Below, one piece after another: positions 33,027-41,971 of a stretch of DNA of 64,000 nt. The stretch covers positions 1 to 64,000 of the forward strand of contig ONSR01000014.1 in NCBI GenBank assembly GCA_900320565.1, written 5' to 3'. This DNA comes from an uncultured Prevotellaceae bacterium (GTDB lineage Bacteria; Bacteroidota; Bacteroidia; Bacteroidales; Bacteroidaceae). Position 1 is the first letter of the stretch; the number at the start of each line of letters is the position of its first letter. Position numbers and translations under genes: made by a program. The notes below the pieces were generated by a model, which was given only the letters and a program-made list of their open reading frames with translations, made no database searches and was not told where the DNA came from.

Positions 33027-35627
33027 ATGGTACAAGACCACACGAGAAAATGGAGGGTACTCGTCCTGATAGCTCTGCTTTCGCTAGCACTGAAGCCGAT
33101 GGCTGCTCAGAACATGATTGTTTGGGAGGGAAGTTCCCAGCACCAGTTCAAGATCGGAGCCGTGGACTCCATCACCTTTACTGAGACATCGACAGACGAT
33201 GTGATAGACGAAGTATCTGCCGGGCAGTTGGAAACCATCCTCAATCGCCGGTCGCCAGCCTGGGAACCCTACGAATACGTTGCTGGGGGAAGAGCCCTTG
33301 GCACGGACATCACTGTCTCGCCAGACCCGATGATAGGCTACGTCTGGGACAACCCCACTGCCAACGACCCGCTGCAGGCCTATATCATGACGCCCGTGCT
33401 AGCCTACGCCAGAACGGGGGAAGGGAACTTCGAGAACTTGGAAACCGTGGGGCAAGGCTCCAGCATCAAGGTGAACGGACCAGGCACCATCGTGCTCGAC
33501 TTCGGTGCAGAACTGCCGGCATGGCTGGAGATTGACAGCCCAGACCTCTCTGGCACCGTCACGCTGGGCGTGAGCGAGTACAACGAGGTGGAAAGCTACA
33601 GCGGGCACAAGACGAAAGCTCCCACAAAAGTTGGCACAAACACCTACCGGCTGGAACTGAACAGTGAACTCTACGAAGGCGTGCGCTTCGCCTTCATCAA
33701 CGTGGAAAAGTTCGTGGCGCCTTTCACAATCACTGCCGTAAGGGCCGTCTGCCAAGTGATGCCCGTGAACTACGTCAGCTCGTTCAACAGCGACAACCAG
33801 ATGCTCGACAGCATTTGGTACGTGGCAGCATGGGACGTGCGGGCCAACCTACGAGAGGACTGCTTTGGAGCCATCCTGCTGGACCGCGGAGACCGAATCT
33901 CGTGGACCGGCGACGCCTATACGGCACAGGCTGCAGCGCTGGTGGCATTTGCCAACTACGACGCCGTACTGAAGAACCTACGCTTCACAGAAGAGCACGT
34001 CAACAACATCGAGACATACGAACTGATGTGGGTGGAAAGCCTCATCGACTACTATATGTATTCGGGCGACCGCGAGGGACTGGAGAGCCTGTTGGATAAA
34101 GCCTACAAGCGTTTGGACCACGCATACAGCATTTTTGACAGCCCCACAGGCCTTCGCTTCGTGGGCTGGGACGACCGCACGGGCACAGGCTTCGACCACT
34201 CGGAATGCGAACAGAACAAACTTTGCTATCAGGCAATGGCCATCGGCACCTGGAAGCACTTTGCCGATGTACTGGAGCGCATCGGCAAGACCGCCAAGGC
34301 CCGACTCTATCGCAACTATGCCACACGCAAGGCACAGCAACTGCTCGGCACAGGCAACTTCATCAGCAAAATGGGTATGCACGCGACTGCTGATGCCATC
34401 AATGCAGGACTGACCGACGACCTCTCGCGCCTCTATCATCCCGACCTGGCCGACCGTCTGCAACGTCTCTCCTACTCGCCCTTCAACCAATGCATGATTA
34501 TCGACGCGATGGCTGCAGCCGGACATCACGACCATGCCTTTGCCAGCATCATGGACATGTGGGGCGGACAGATTGCATACGGCGGAACGACATTCTTCGA
34601 AGTGTATCGCCCCGACTGGAACAACATCCTCCCGCACAACGGCCCCGTTCCCTACACGCAGGCCGGCCACACCAGTCTGGCACATCCTTGGGGCGCCGGC
34701 GTGCTGGCTTGGCTCACCGAAGAGATGCTGGGCGTGAAGCCAACGGGCCCCGGCTTCAGCACCTTCCGTGTGCATCCACACTTCTGCGGCTATGCCAGGC
34801 GAGTGAAGGGTGATGTCAGCACACCGCACGGCACCATCCGCGTTTCCTTCGACCTCGAAAGCGGCCAGCACACTTTGAGCGTACCAGACAGCACCGTCGC
34901 CAACTACGCCATTCCACGCGAAGGCATGGGCATCACGTCCGTCCTCATGAACGGACAGGCAGTCAGCCCCAGCCGTGAGGACGAGCAGTTCTTCTATCTG
35001 GACAGCCTCGCAGCTGGCGAATACACCTTCGAAGTGTATTATACCGGCACGCCCACCGAGCCGTTGCAAGAGGAGTACATCTATGCAGCCCAACTGCTCG
35101 ACGTAGACTATGAGACGCACGGCGAATGGTACACAAAGTACGGCCAAGACGGCTACTTCATCGTGGGCGGCGACAACGGCAAAGACCTCGCCGTGCTGCC
35201 CGACTATGTGGAATCCATCACCTTCGACTACATCTGCAACCCCAGCTACCACCGCACCGTCATCAACCCGCAGGACCCCATTGCCAAGTTGCCTGTCAAT
35301 CCCGACGGAACAGGTGCAAAAGTGTTCGCCTGCTACTATTCGCGCGACCTGCACATGTGCCCCGTCGACATTCGTCTAAAGGAACAGCATCCCTACACCG
35401 TAGCCCTCTACGTTGCCGACTGCGAAACGAAAGGCATGGACCGCAACCAAAGCATCGAGGTGTTCGACCTGGAGACGATGAACCGCATCGCCCCGCTAAC
35501 ACGCGTCGACAACATGAAGGGCGGCGTCTACATCGTCTACTCCTACAACAAGAGTATGCGCATCCGCTGCAACCACATCCGCGGTGACAACGCTGTCTAC
35601 AACGCCCTATTCTTCGGCAAGAAATAA
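33027..35627 (+). CDS. Secreted GH78-like alpha-L-rhamnosidase
   Basis: The 866-residue protein has a signal peptide (MVQDHTRKWRVLVLIALLSL to AAQ), a short N-domain with a FKIGAVDSITF motif common in Prevotella secreted proteins, beta domains, and an (alpha/alpha)6 catalytic barrel. The acidic motif DRGDRISWTGDAYTAQAAAL matches the GH78 D-x-x-x-R-x-x-W-T-G-D-A signature. A late barrel segment reads TFFEVYRPDWNNILPHNGPV. Residues about 690-866 form an extra C-terminal domain I do not recognise. It would release terminal L-rhamnose from pectin or plant glycosides. A GH106-type rhamnosidase gene lies at 43571. Confidence 0.78.
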   Translation: MVQDHTRKWRVLVLIALLSLALKPMAAQNMIVWEGSSQHQFKIGAVDSITFTETSTDDVIDEVSAGQLETILNRRSPAWEPYEYVAGGRALGTDITVSPDPMIGYVWDNPTANDPLQAYIMTPVLAYARTGEGNFENLETVGQGSSIKVNGPGTIVLDFGAELPAWLEIDSPDLSGTVTLGVSEYNEVESYSGHKTKAPTKVGTNTYRLELNSELYEGVRFAFINVEKFVAPFTITAVRAVCQVMPVNYVSSFNSDNQMLDSIWYVAAWDVRANLREDCFGAILLDRGDRISWTGDAYTAQAAALVAFANYDAVLKNLRFTEEHVNNIETYELMWVESLIDYYMYSGDREGLESLLDKAYKRLDHAYSIFDSPTGLRFVGWDDRTGTGFDHSECEQNKLCYQAMAIGTWKHFADVLERIGKTAKARLYRNYATRKAQQLLGTGNFISKMGMHATADAINAGLTDDLSRLYHPDLADRLQRLSYSPFNQCMIIDAMAAAGHHDHAFASIMDMWGGQIAYGGTTFFEVYRPDWNNILPHNGPVPYTQAGHTSLAHPWGAGVLAWLTEEMLGVKPTGPGFSTFRVHPHFCGYARRVKGDVSTPHGTIRVSFDLESGQHTLSVPDSTVANYAIPREGMGITSVLMNGQAVSPSREDEQFFYLDSLAAGEYTFEVYYTGTPTEPLQEEYIYAAQLLDVDYETHGEWYTKYGQDGYFIVGGDNGKDLAVLPDYVESITFDYICNPSYHRTVINPQDPIAKLPVNPDGTGAKVFACYYSRDLHMCPVDIRLKEQHPYTVALYVADCETKGMDRNQSIEVFDLETMNRIAPLTRVDNMKGGVYIVYSYNKSMRIRCNHIRGDNAVYNALFFGKK

Positions 35628-35711
35628 GGAAACTGGCTCACCGAGGCTTTGATGTTCTCTGACCGTCAAACTCATTCCTCCTCTTTTAACTTATCGGAGT
35701 TTCTCTTTACT

Positions 35712-35743
35712 AAATAGGAACAGGCAGTTGTCTGTTCCTATTT
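35712..35743 (+). terminator. Hairpin terminator after the GH78 gene
   Basis: A perfect 12-bp stem (aaataggaacag 35712-35723, ctgttcctattt 35732-35743) with an 8-nt loop. Confidence 0.8.
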
Positions 35744-35758
35744 GTTGCTGTACCTTTG
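35728..35758 (+). promoter_or_regulatory. pdxS-pdxT promoter
   Basis: TTG at 35728-35730, a 20-nt spacer and TACCTTTG at 35751-35758, 35 bp before pdxS. The -33 part overlaps the upstream hairpin. Confidence 0.6.
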
Positions 35759-35793
35759 CACCACCTAAACATATAGTAAATGGTAAATGAAAG

Positions 35794-36666
35794 ATGGAAG
35801 ACAGGACTACATTGAACCGCCAGTTGGCACAGATGCTGAAGGGCGGTGTGATTATGGACGTGACAACCCCAGAACAAGCTCGTATTGCCGAGGCTGCCGG
35901 GGCTTGTGCAGTAATGGCATTGGAACGCATTCCCGCTGACATTAGGGCTGCTGGGGGTGTAAGTCGTATGAGCGACCCGAAGATGATAAGAGGCATTCAA
36001 GAGGCTGTGACGATTCCCGTGATGGCGAAGTGCCGCATCGGTCATTTTGCGGAGGCGCAGATACTCGAGGCCATCGAGATTGACTACATAGACGAGAGCG
36101 AGGTGCTTTCGCCAGCAGATGACATCTATCACATCGACAAACGCAAGTTCAAGGTGCCTTTCGTCTGCGGGGCAAAGGACTTGGGCGAAGCGCTGAGACG
36201 CATCAACGAGGGCGCCACGATGATACGCACCAAGGGCGAACCCGGCACAGGTGACATCATTCAGGCCGTCCGTCACATGCGCTTGATGCAAAGTGAAATC
36301 AGGAGACTCGTCTCGCTGAACGACGATGAACTCTACGAGGCAGCCAAGCAACTGAGAGTACCATTCGAACTCGTGCAATACGTTCACGAGAACGGCAAAC
36401 TACCCGTTGTGAACTTCGCAGCTGGAGGTGTGGCCACGCCTGCCGATGCTGCCCTCATGATGCAGCTTGGAGCAGAAGGCGTGTTCGTGGGAAGCGGTAT
36501 CTTCAAGAGTGGCAATCCTGAGAAACGAGCACAAGCCATCGTGAAGGCCGTCACAAACTACAACAATCCAGCCGTCTTGGCTTCACTCAGCGAGGACCTC
36601 GGCGAGGCAATGGTGGGCATCAACGAAAGCGAGATTCAGCTGCTGATGGCAGAACGCGGAAAATGA
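35794..36666 (+). CDS. pdxS: Pyridoxal 5'-phosphate synthase subunit PdxS
   Basis: PdxS makes PLP directly from ribose 5-phosphate, glyceraldehyde 3-phosphate and the ammonia delivered by PdxT. The 290-residue barrel protein shows the family signature [20 protein letters not shown], the catalytic-lysine segments [18 protein letters not shown] and [14 protein letters not shown], and [20 protein letters not shown]. It overlaps pdxT by 4 bp. This is the DXP-independent B6 route; the DXP-dependent enzyme PdxA survives only as a degenerate homologue at 51762. Confidence 0.97.
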   Translation: MEDRTTLNRQLAQMLKGGVIMDVTTPEQARIAEAAGACAVMALERIPADIRAAGGVSRMSDPKMIRGIQEAVTIPVMAKCRIGHFAEAQILEAIEIDYIDESEVLSPADDIYHIDKRKFKVPFVCGAKDLGEALRRINEGATMIRTKGEPGTGDIIQAVRHMRLMQSEIRRLVSLNDDELYEAAKQLRVPFELVQYVHENGKLPVVNFAAGGVATPADAALMMQLGAEGVFVGSGIFKSGNPEKRAQAIVKAVTNYNNPAVLASLSEDLGEAMVGINESEIQLLMAERGK

Positions 36667-37217
36667 AGATTGCCATATTAGCCTTACAAGGAGCATTTGC
36701 CGAGCATGAGCATATGCTCCATCGCCTTGGGATAGAAACAATACTAATAAGAGAGCATTGGGAAGACGCTTCTGGTCTCATTATTCCTGGTGGCGAAAGC
36801 ACTTCGATGATGCGGATTATGAAGGACGAAGGTTTGTTCGAGCCGCTCCGACAGGCAATTCTTGACGAACTTCCCGTATTTGGTACCTGTGCTGGCCTCA
36901 TTATGCTCGACCGAAATCACTTGGGCGTGATGGACATCAAGGCTCGCCGAAACGCCTACGGCAGGCAGTTGGGAAGTTTCAATACAGAAGAGGAGTTTGC
37001 AGGCATTGGCCGCATTCCCATGACCTTCATCCGCGCTCCTTATATCGAGGAAGCAGGGCCGGAGGTTGAAATTCTTGCCCGCGTCGATAGCAAAGCCGTT
37101 GCAGCTCGACAGAAAAACATGCTTGTGACAGCCTTTCACCCAGAGCTAACCGACGACACTCGCATCCATGAACTTTTCCTGAAGATGGCCACGACAGTCT
37201 CGAAGGAACAGCCATAA
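36663..37217 (+). CDS. pdxT: Pyridoxal 5'-phosphate synthase glutaminase subunit PdxT
   Basis: The 184-residue class I glutaminase supplies ammonia to PdxS. It has [13 protein letters not shown], the nucleophile elbow [12 protein letters not shown] (Cys), [11 protein letters not shown], and the His-Glu pair in [10 protein letters not shown]. It is coupled to pdxS by a 4-bp overlap and converges with the nuclease-like gene, which ends 2 bp away. No lesion is seen. Confidence 0.96.
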   Translation: MKIAILALQGAFAEHEHMLHRLGIETILIREHWEDASGLIIPGGESTSMMRIMKDEGLFEPLRQAILDELPVFGTCAGLIMLDRNHLGVMDIKARRNAYGRQLGSFNTEEEFAGIGRIPMTFIRAPYIEEAGPEVEILARVDSKAVAARQKNMLVTAFHPELTDDTRIHELFLKMATTVSKEQP

Positions 37218-37218
37218 C

Positions 37219-38490
37219 TCACTTTGCGGATGTCAATTTCCTGATTCGAAAAAGGATTCCTCCCTTATTGCGGTTAAAAATAGACATTAGTTCCTCAATG
37301 CCTTTGCCTCTGTGATAAAGGGCAAGCAACTCCTCATCATCGGTCTTGCTCCAAGGTCTGTACGCATTAGAGTGCCGCTTTCTTGCCTCTGCTATTGAGA
37401 AGAGTCTTTCTTCTCTTCGGAGGAACAAGGAAGCATCAAATTCTTGTATGGTACAAAAAAAGTCCGATATGCGTCTTGTTTGTGTTACAATGGAATCAAT
37501 GCTTTCCAAAGGAATGACATAAAGTTGGTCGGGGTTACATGATTCACCACCTACGCCAAGGAGAATTGTTACAGGAATCTTGCGGATTCTGGAAAATGCC
37601 TTATAATTCTCTATTCTCTTTAGTGAGAACAGTTCTTTACTCAAGTCTTCGTCTAATTTCCTTCGCCATTTGCACTCCACAGCAAACTTCTTATCATTAT
37701 ATCGAAATACGAAGTCTGGGTTACTATTATTCTTTGGTTTAATCGATCCCAACGTCTTATCGCCCTGCCACTCTTCCAAAACGAACGACTCGTCTTCTTG
37801 CACATTAAACAACCCTAACACATAGTCTTCAAACTCGCGCCCTTTCAGAAGTTCTTCCGGCTGAGTAATAGATTGAATACGGGTATAAATAGATTTATAT
37901 GTCCGACGCAGTTTCTGGTGGATTGCATGAATGCCCATATCCGCGTAATACATTCGCAGAAGCACCTTGTCGTCTGCGACCTTCCACTGCTCACGGCATT
38001 CACTTGTCTCTGCTACCAATGGATATGCATTGTTATCAATAAGGTATTCGACATTCTTTCTCCCTGCCAACAGAGGGTAAATGCTGCCGTTCTTATTGAT
38101 GTAGCCACAAACGATATGCTGACAAAGGGACATCACATACTCATTCCTCAACCTTGGCGTGAATCCCTCACCCTTCGATTCATTACGCTTCAAAACGACG
38201 ATGAGCATTCGGTTTTCCTGCAAAGCTTGAATTATCTGTATATTATTGACATCCGTAAAACAATTCATAACAAATAGAATAGTCGGAATCTTGGCAACAA
38301 GTAAAGCCTTCAGCACCTCTGACTCCATTTCCGTAGAATTAAAGCAGCAGATGCAATCTTTTTCAGTAAGGCTGTCAGTCCAACTGAACACATCAGCATA
38401 CTTATCAATAGGCGTCATCTTTGAGCAAAGGAAAAGTGTCTTTTCTCTGTTCAACAAATCGTTATTGCCTTTCTTCTTTACAATCAGCAT
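37219..38490 (-). CDS. DprA-like / HTH / PD-(D/E)XK nuclease / HTH fusion protein (possible defence nuclease)
   Basis: The 423-residue protein is not a named family I know. Residues about 15-150 resemble a DprA/Smf-like Rossmann domain: ALLVAKIPTILFVM, IQALQENRMLIVVLKRNES, then a LRNEYVMSLCQHIVCGY segment like the RNRIIAGLS motif. Residues about 165-205 form a SANT/Myb-like HTH (WKVADDKVLLRMYYADMGIH). Residues about 215-330 look like a restriction-type nuclease: NPDFVFRYNDKKFAVECKWR has the D-x(n)-E-x-K spacing. A second, similar HTH ends the protein (WSKTDDEELLALYHRGKGIE). The gene is more AT-rich than its neighbours and stands alone, as acquired defence genes often do. Confidence 0.65.
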   Translation of the reverse strand: MLIVKKKGNNDLLNREKTLFLCSKMTPIDKYADVFSWTDSLTEKDCICCFNSTEMESEVLKALLVAKIPTILFVMNCFTDVNNIQIIQALQENRMLIVVLKRNESKGEGFTPRLRNEYVMSLCQHIVCGYINKNGSIYPLLAGRKNVEYLIDNNAYPLVAETSECREQWKVADDKVLLRMYYADMGIHAIHQKLRRTYKSIYTRIQSITQPEELLKGREFEDYVLGLFNVQEDESFVLEEWQGDKTLGSIKPKNNSNPDFVFRYNDKKFAVECKWRRKLDEDLSKELFSLKRIENYKAFSRIRKIPVTILLGVGGESCNPDQLYVIPLESIDSIVTQTRRISDFFCTIQEFDASLFLRREERLFSIAEARKRHSNAYRPWSKTDDEELLALYHRGKGIEELMSIFNRNKGGILFRIRKLTSAK

Positions 38491-38496
38491 AATCGT

Positions 38497-38547
38497 TTAT
38501 TTCTTATCATCAAATGGTTTACGAACTTTCAAATCGAAATCTTTCAT
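38497..38547 (-). CDS. Possible 16-residue leader peptide upstream of the nuclease-like gene
   Basis: A short frame, MKDFDLKVRKPFDDKK, starts about 7 nt after the predicted transcription start. It ends 6 bp before the ATG of the DprA-like nuclease gene. It may be a regulatory upstream frame or chance; the charged composition is protein-like. Confidence 0.35.
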   Translation of the reverse strand: MKDFDLKVRKPFDDKK

Positions 38548-38560
38548 GTAAAATCCGGTA

Positions 38561-38568
38561 CAAAGATA
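38561..38568 (-). promoter_or_regulatory. -7 element for the leader peptide and nuclease-like gene
   Basis: TATCTTTG on the minus strand, 13 bp upstream of the leader ATG and 70 bp upstream of the main ATG. Confidence 0.5.
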
Positions 38569-38682
38569 TAAAAAATAATCAATACGACAGAAGGAAAGGC
38601 CCCATTTTCCTTATCTCGTCAACGCCTTTCACCCCGAGCTGACCGCAAACACACGTGGACACGAGCAGTTCATAAAGAAGGC

Positions 38683-38880
38683 CGTGTCGCAGGAAAATCA
38701 ACCACATGTCGCTGGAAAACAATACACTAATAAATTGCAAACGAAACACGAGTAAATCGGTATTTATACACGTGTAGTTTTCCTACACGTGGGAATCGGT
38801 TTTCCTACACGTGGAAATTGGCTTTCCTACACGTGGGAATTGACTTTCTTACGTGTAGGAATTGCTCATGCCTCACGATA
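38683..38880. repeat. 22-bp periodic array G (nine units in register)
   Basis: Units start at 38683, 38705, 38727, 38749, 38771, 38793, 38815, 38837 and 38859. The best-kept ones (38771 to 38815) end in ttcctacacgtgg. The first two share gtcgcNggaaaa. Those at 38727 and 38749 are diverged but keep the register and end in ...ca. The ACGT core falls at 38787, 38809 and 38831, inside a cacgtg palindrome. It occupies the 479-bp gap between the nuclease-like gene and the membrane HTH gene, which has no gene of its own. Confidence 0.9.
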
Positions 38881-38969
38881 TCATAGGTATTCAACCGAAA
38901 CGGGACCGGATTCAAGCCTGAAACAAGAAAAACACCTGTGTGCTCCAAAAACTTTATACACGTATCGTT

Positions 38970-39638
38970 TTACAACGATGCCTGCCGAATCAATTCGTCG
39001 AGCATTTCAGGCGTGCCGTCAGCGCCTGTCATCTTCTTGTACAATCGGCGCCGAGTGGAGGTGATTGCCTCTTTGCTATGAGCCGTCAGAATAGCGATTT
39101 CGGACGGTTTGAACTGCGTTTTAATCAAGAGACAAACGCGGAGCTCCTGCTGGCTGAGTTTATAGACGGACGAGAGATGCCGGGCAAAGCCATCGCATTG
39201 GCTGTCAATCATCGTCTGGAAGCTTTGCCACTCGCCTTCCGTAGGCAGTTCCGCAGCAGCGCATCGCTTGCGTAAGGCCATCGTTTCGGGCGAGACAGCA
39301 ATCCCATGAACACTCTTTTTGCGGAAAAGCGCTTGCTTTTGTCGGTCGAGCTCACTATCCTTCTGGCGCAAAACAAGACGGAGGATGAATGCCAACGAGA
39401 CGAGCAAGAGGGCAATTAGGACGGCTACGATTGTTGCGACAAAGCGATTAGCGCGGCGCTGAGATGCCCTGAAGTTATCCTCTTGCTTCTGTAAAAGTTG
39501 AGAAACGGAAGTCGGAACAGAGGTTTCCCTACTGCTGTCCGCCGCAAATGAGACCTCAGCGTAGCAGCCAGTCTGGCAACAAAGAAAGACTGCAAGAAGC
39601 AGGCTCTTCACATATTGCTGAACTGCACAAGTATCCAT
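38970..39638 (-). CDS. Membrane-anchored LuxR/GerE-type HTH protein
   Basis: I place the start at 39638 (MDTCAVQQYVKSLLLAVFLC), giving 222 residues. There is a signal-like hydrophobic segment, a short Ser/Thr-rich periplasmic piece, one membrane span (about 62-85, FVATIVAVLIALLLVSLAFI), a coiled coil, and a C-terminal HTH (YKLSQQELRVCLLIKTQFKP, then SEIAILTAHSKEAITSTRRR). Bacteroidales have larger relatives with TPR sensor domains before the membrane span; that sensor part is missing here, so this may be a shortened form. The start lies inside the end of the four-span membrane protein gene. Confidence 0.7.
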   Translation of the reverse strand: MDTCAVQQYVKSLLLAVFLCCQTGCYAEVSFAADSSRETSVPTSVSQLLQKQEDNFRASQRRANRFVATIVAVLIALLLVSLAFILRLVLRQKDSELDRQKQALFRKKSVHGIAVSPETMALRKRCAAAELPTEGEWQSFQTMIDSQCDGFARHLSSVYKLSQQELRVCLLIKTQFKPSEIAILTAHSKEAITSTRRRLYKKMTGADGTPEMLDELIRQASL

Positions 39639-39985
39639 ACCACAGCCAGAAGGAGTATAGAAATGCTTGTGAATGCCACAGAAAAGAAGGTGAGCTGCGG
39701 ATTCCGCCTGGTCTCTTTGAAAGGCCAGAACAAGTGTGTGATGGTCATCCAAGGAATGAAACAGACCAGAAACATTGTGCCCGTCAAAGGAGTCTCGTGG
39801 TGGAAGCCCCCTATATAAATGTACAAGGCGAGCATCAAAAGCCAGTAAATACTGAAGGAACAGAGGAAGAACTTCGCGTATTCACTCTTCTTCATAAGTC
39901 TCGAAGGCCAAAGAAGATACACAACAGACATGATGGCAATCACCATTCCCCAAATGGGCCAAGCATCAACAATGAGATTATTCAT
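39608..39985 (-). CDS. Four-span membrane protein of unknown function
   Basis: The 125-residue protein MNNLIVDAWPIWGMVIAIMS... has four predicted membrane helices (about 10-27, 40-60, 67-84, 97-120) and short charged loops (RLMKKSEY, KETRRNP). I do not recognise the family. Its end overlaps the start of the membrane HTH gene by 31 bp, so the two are probably expressed together and may form a sensor unit. A -7 element (TACCTTTG, minus) lies at 40013-40020. Confidence 0.65.
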   Translation of the reverse strand: MNNLIVDAWPIWGMVIAIMSVVYLLWPSRLMKKSEYAKFFLCSFSIYWLLMLALYIYIGGFHHETPLTGTMFLVCFIPWMTITHLFWPFKETRRNPQLTFFSVAFTSISILLLAVVWILVQFSNM

Positions 39986-40077
39986 AACATAACATTTAAT
40001 GGTTTGACGCCACAAAGGTATGAAGAATCCGCGACACCTGCAAGAAATGGAGTGTGCAATAAGTGTGCAATAAGATA

Positions 40078-41667
40078 TTAGCGGATTTCGATTTCTTCCT
40101 TCACGTCTATTTCCTGCCCGTCCTTGTCGTAGAACTCGTACTGAAGAAAGGCTAGTTTCTGGCTTGGAATGACCTTGACGCCCAAACCATATCTGAGTTG
40201 CCACTTACGACGCAGGCTGAAGATGCCCTCGTTCAAGTAGGCTGCAACGTAAGGATGTACATGAAGGGTGAAACGCTTCATGCCAAGTCTGTAGTAGAGA
40301 AATTTTATCTTGCCCTCCAAGACCTTGTGGAAAAGGAAACTGCTCTTGATCTGCCCCGTTCCCTGACATGTGGGACAAGCCTCCTCGACTGCCACATCCA
40401 TGACGGGACGAACCCTTTGACGGGTGATTTGCATCAGGCAGAACTTACTGAGGGGCAGGATGTTGTGGCGAGCACGATCGCGTTTCATCAACTCGCACAT
40501 GTGCTCATAAAGCTTCTGACGGTCCTCTGCCAACTTCATATCAATGAAGTCCACAACGATGATGCCGCCCATGTCGCGCAACCTAAGCTGCCGAGCCAGT
40601 TCCTCTGCCGCACCGAGATTGACCTCGAGGGCATTTGCCTCCTGATTCTCGGAATTGCGAGTGCGATTGCCACTATTGACATCCACCACATGAAGGGCTT
40701 CCGTGTGCTCAATGATGAGGTAGGCTCCGTGCTTGTACGACACAGTCCTTCCGAAACCAGACTTAATCTGACGAGTGATGTCGAAGTTGTCGAAGATGGG
40801 CAGACTGCCTTTGTAGAGCTTCACCACGTTTGCCCGCTCTGGAGCGATAAGGCTGACGTAGTCGTGCACTTCCTTATAGACATCGGCATTGTTGACGTAG
40901 ATATTCTCGTAGCTTGGGTTGAAGAGGTCGCGAAGCATACCTACCGTTCGGCTCGTTTCCTCATAAACAAGTGTCGGCAACTCCTTGGCTTGTTGGACTT
41001 TGCGAAGAATGTCTTCCCAACGGGCAACAAGGACCTTCATCTCGGCATCCAGTTCGCTTGTGCGCTTGCCTTCAGCCACAGTACGGACGATGATGCCACA
41101 GTTCTTGGGCTTGATGCTTTCAATAACTTGCTTCAAGCGTGCTCTCTCAGCGCTGCTCTTGATTTTCGTGGAGACGGAAACCTTGTCGCCGAAAGGAGTG
41201 AAGACAAGGAAACGACCAGGGAAGGAGAGGTCGCAAGTCAGTCGCGGCCCTTTCGTGCTGATGGGTTCCTTGATGATTTGCACAAGCACCTCCTGTCCTT
41301 GTTGCAGAGAGGTCTGCACGCTGCCGTCCTTTGGCAAGTCGGGCAGAATGGAAGCCTTCTCGAAGGAGTAGAGGTTCTTGCGGTCGCTCTGTACCTGCTT
41401 GAGGTACTTGGCGTAGGAAGCGAACTGCAATCCAAGGTCGAGGTAATGCAAGAAGGCATCACGCTCGTGACCGACATTAACGAAGCAGGCATTGAGTCCG
41501 GGCATGAGCTTCTTGACTTTCGCCAGGTACACGTTGCCCACGGAGTAAGAGACACTTTGCTCTTCCTCCTGATACTCTGCCAGTCGCTTGTCCTCGGTCA
41601 ATGCGATGGAGATCTTCTTCGGCTGTACGTCGATGTAAAGTTCGCTTGTTACGTCCATCTGATTCAA
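40078..41667 (-). CDS. rng: Ribonuclease G
   Basis: RNase E/G-family endoribonuclease, which trims rRNA precursors and starts mRNA decay. The 529-residue protein has an S1 domain near the N-terminus (VGNVYLAKVKKLMPGLNACF), the catalytic DNase I-like domain with the metal-binding Asp segments (HVVDVNSGNRTRNSENQEAN and GGIIVVDFIDMKLAEDRQKL), and the zinc-link cysteines in CPTCQGTGQIKS. It lacks the long disordered C-terminal half of RNase E. It lies downstream of the COX24-type small gene, probably in one transcript from the 41867 promoter. Confidence 0.93.
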   Translation of the reverse strand: MNQMDVTSELYIDVQPKKISIALTEDKRLAEYQEEEQSVSYSVGNVYLAKVKKLMPGLNACFVNVGHERDAFLHYLDLGLQFASYAKYLKQVQSDRKNLYSFEKASILPDLPKDGSVQTSLQQGQEVLVQIIKEPISTKGPRLTCDLSFPGRFLVFTPFGDKVSVSTKIKSSAERARLKQVIESIKPKNCGIIVRTVAEGKRTSELDAEMKVLVARWEDILRKVQQAKELPTLVYEETSRTVGMLRDLFNPSYENIYVNNADVYKEVHDYVSLIAPERANVVKLYKGSLPIFDNFDITRQIKSGFGRTVSYKHGAYLIIEHTEALHVVDVNSGNRTRNSENQEANALEVNLGAAEELARQLRLRDMGGIIVVDFIDMKLAEDRQKLYEHMCELMKRDRARHNILPLSKFCLMQITRQRVRPVMDVAVEEACPTCQGTGQIKSSFLFHKVLEGKIKFLYYRLGMKRFTLHVHPYVAAYLNEGIFSLRRKWQLRYGLGVKVIPSQKLAFLQYEFYDKDGQEIDVKEEIEIR

Positions 41668-41722
41668 TTACAAAAAAAGTGACAGAGCTTTGTCCTGCCA
41701 CCTTTTTGGTCTGAGAAGTACT

Positions 41723-41812
41723 TTACTTGCTCTTATGTCTGTTCTTTCTCAGTCTCTTCTTACGCTTGTGCGTAGACATCTTGTGCCTCTTATGCTTCTT
41801 TCCGTTTGGCAT
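41723..41812 (-). CDS. AURKAIP1/COX24-type small basic ribosome-associated protein
   Basis: A 29-codon gene encodes MPNGKKHKRHKMSTHKRKKR followed by LRKNRHKSK; two thirds of the residues are Lys, Arg or His. Bacteroidota carry such proteins annotated as AURKAIP1/COX24-domain, related to mitochondrial mS38 and mycobacterial bS22, so a small-subunit ribosomal role is likely. It is short and easily missed by gene finders. It precedes rng by 55 bp, with a promoter element at 41867. Confidence 0.82.
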   Translation of the reverse strand: MPNGKKHKRHKMSTHKRKKRLRKNRHKSK

Positions 41813-41866
41813 AATTTTAGGTGTTTATTGTTATTACTATTATGTGTATTATATAATTTCGGACTG

Positions 41867-41874
41867 CAAAGGTA
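41867..41874 (-). promoter_or_regulatory. -7 element for the COX24-type gene and rng
   Basis: TACCTTTG on the minus strand, 54 bp upstream of the small basic gene. Confidence 0.55.
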
Positions 41875-41971
41875 CAATTATTTTCCGAAAGGTGAAAGGT
41901 TTTACGCCATTTTATTGAAAAAAAGTTGATGTTTGATGTGTTTCATGCCGAAAAAGCAGTACTTTTGCATC

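Noticed and set aside
37219..38490. Part of a complete restriction-modification system
   Set aside because: No methyltransferase or specificity gene is adjacent; pdxT and a repeat array flank it.
38683..38880. CRISPR array
   Set aside because: The units are contiguous 22-mers without unique spacers, and no cas gene lies in the window.
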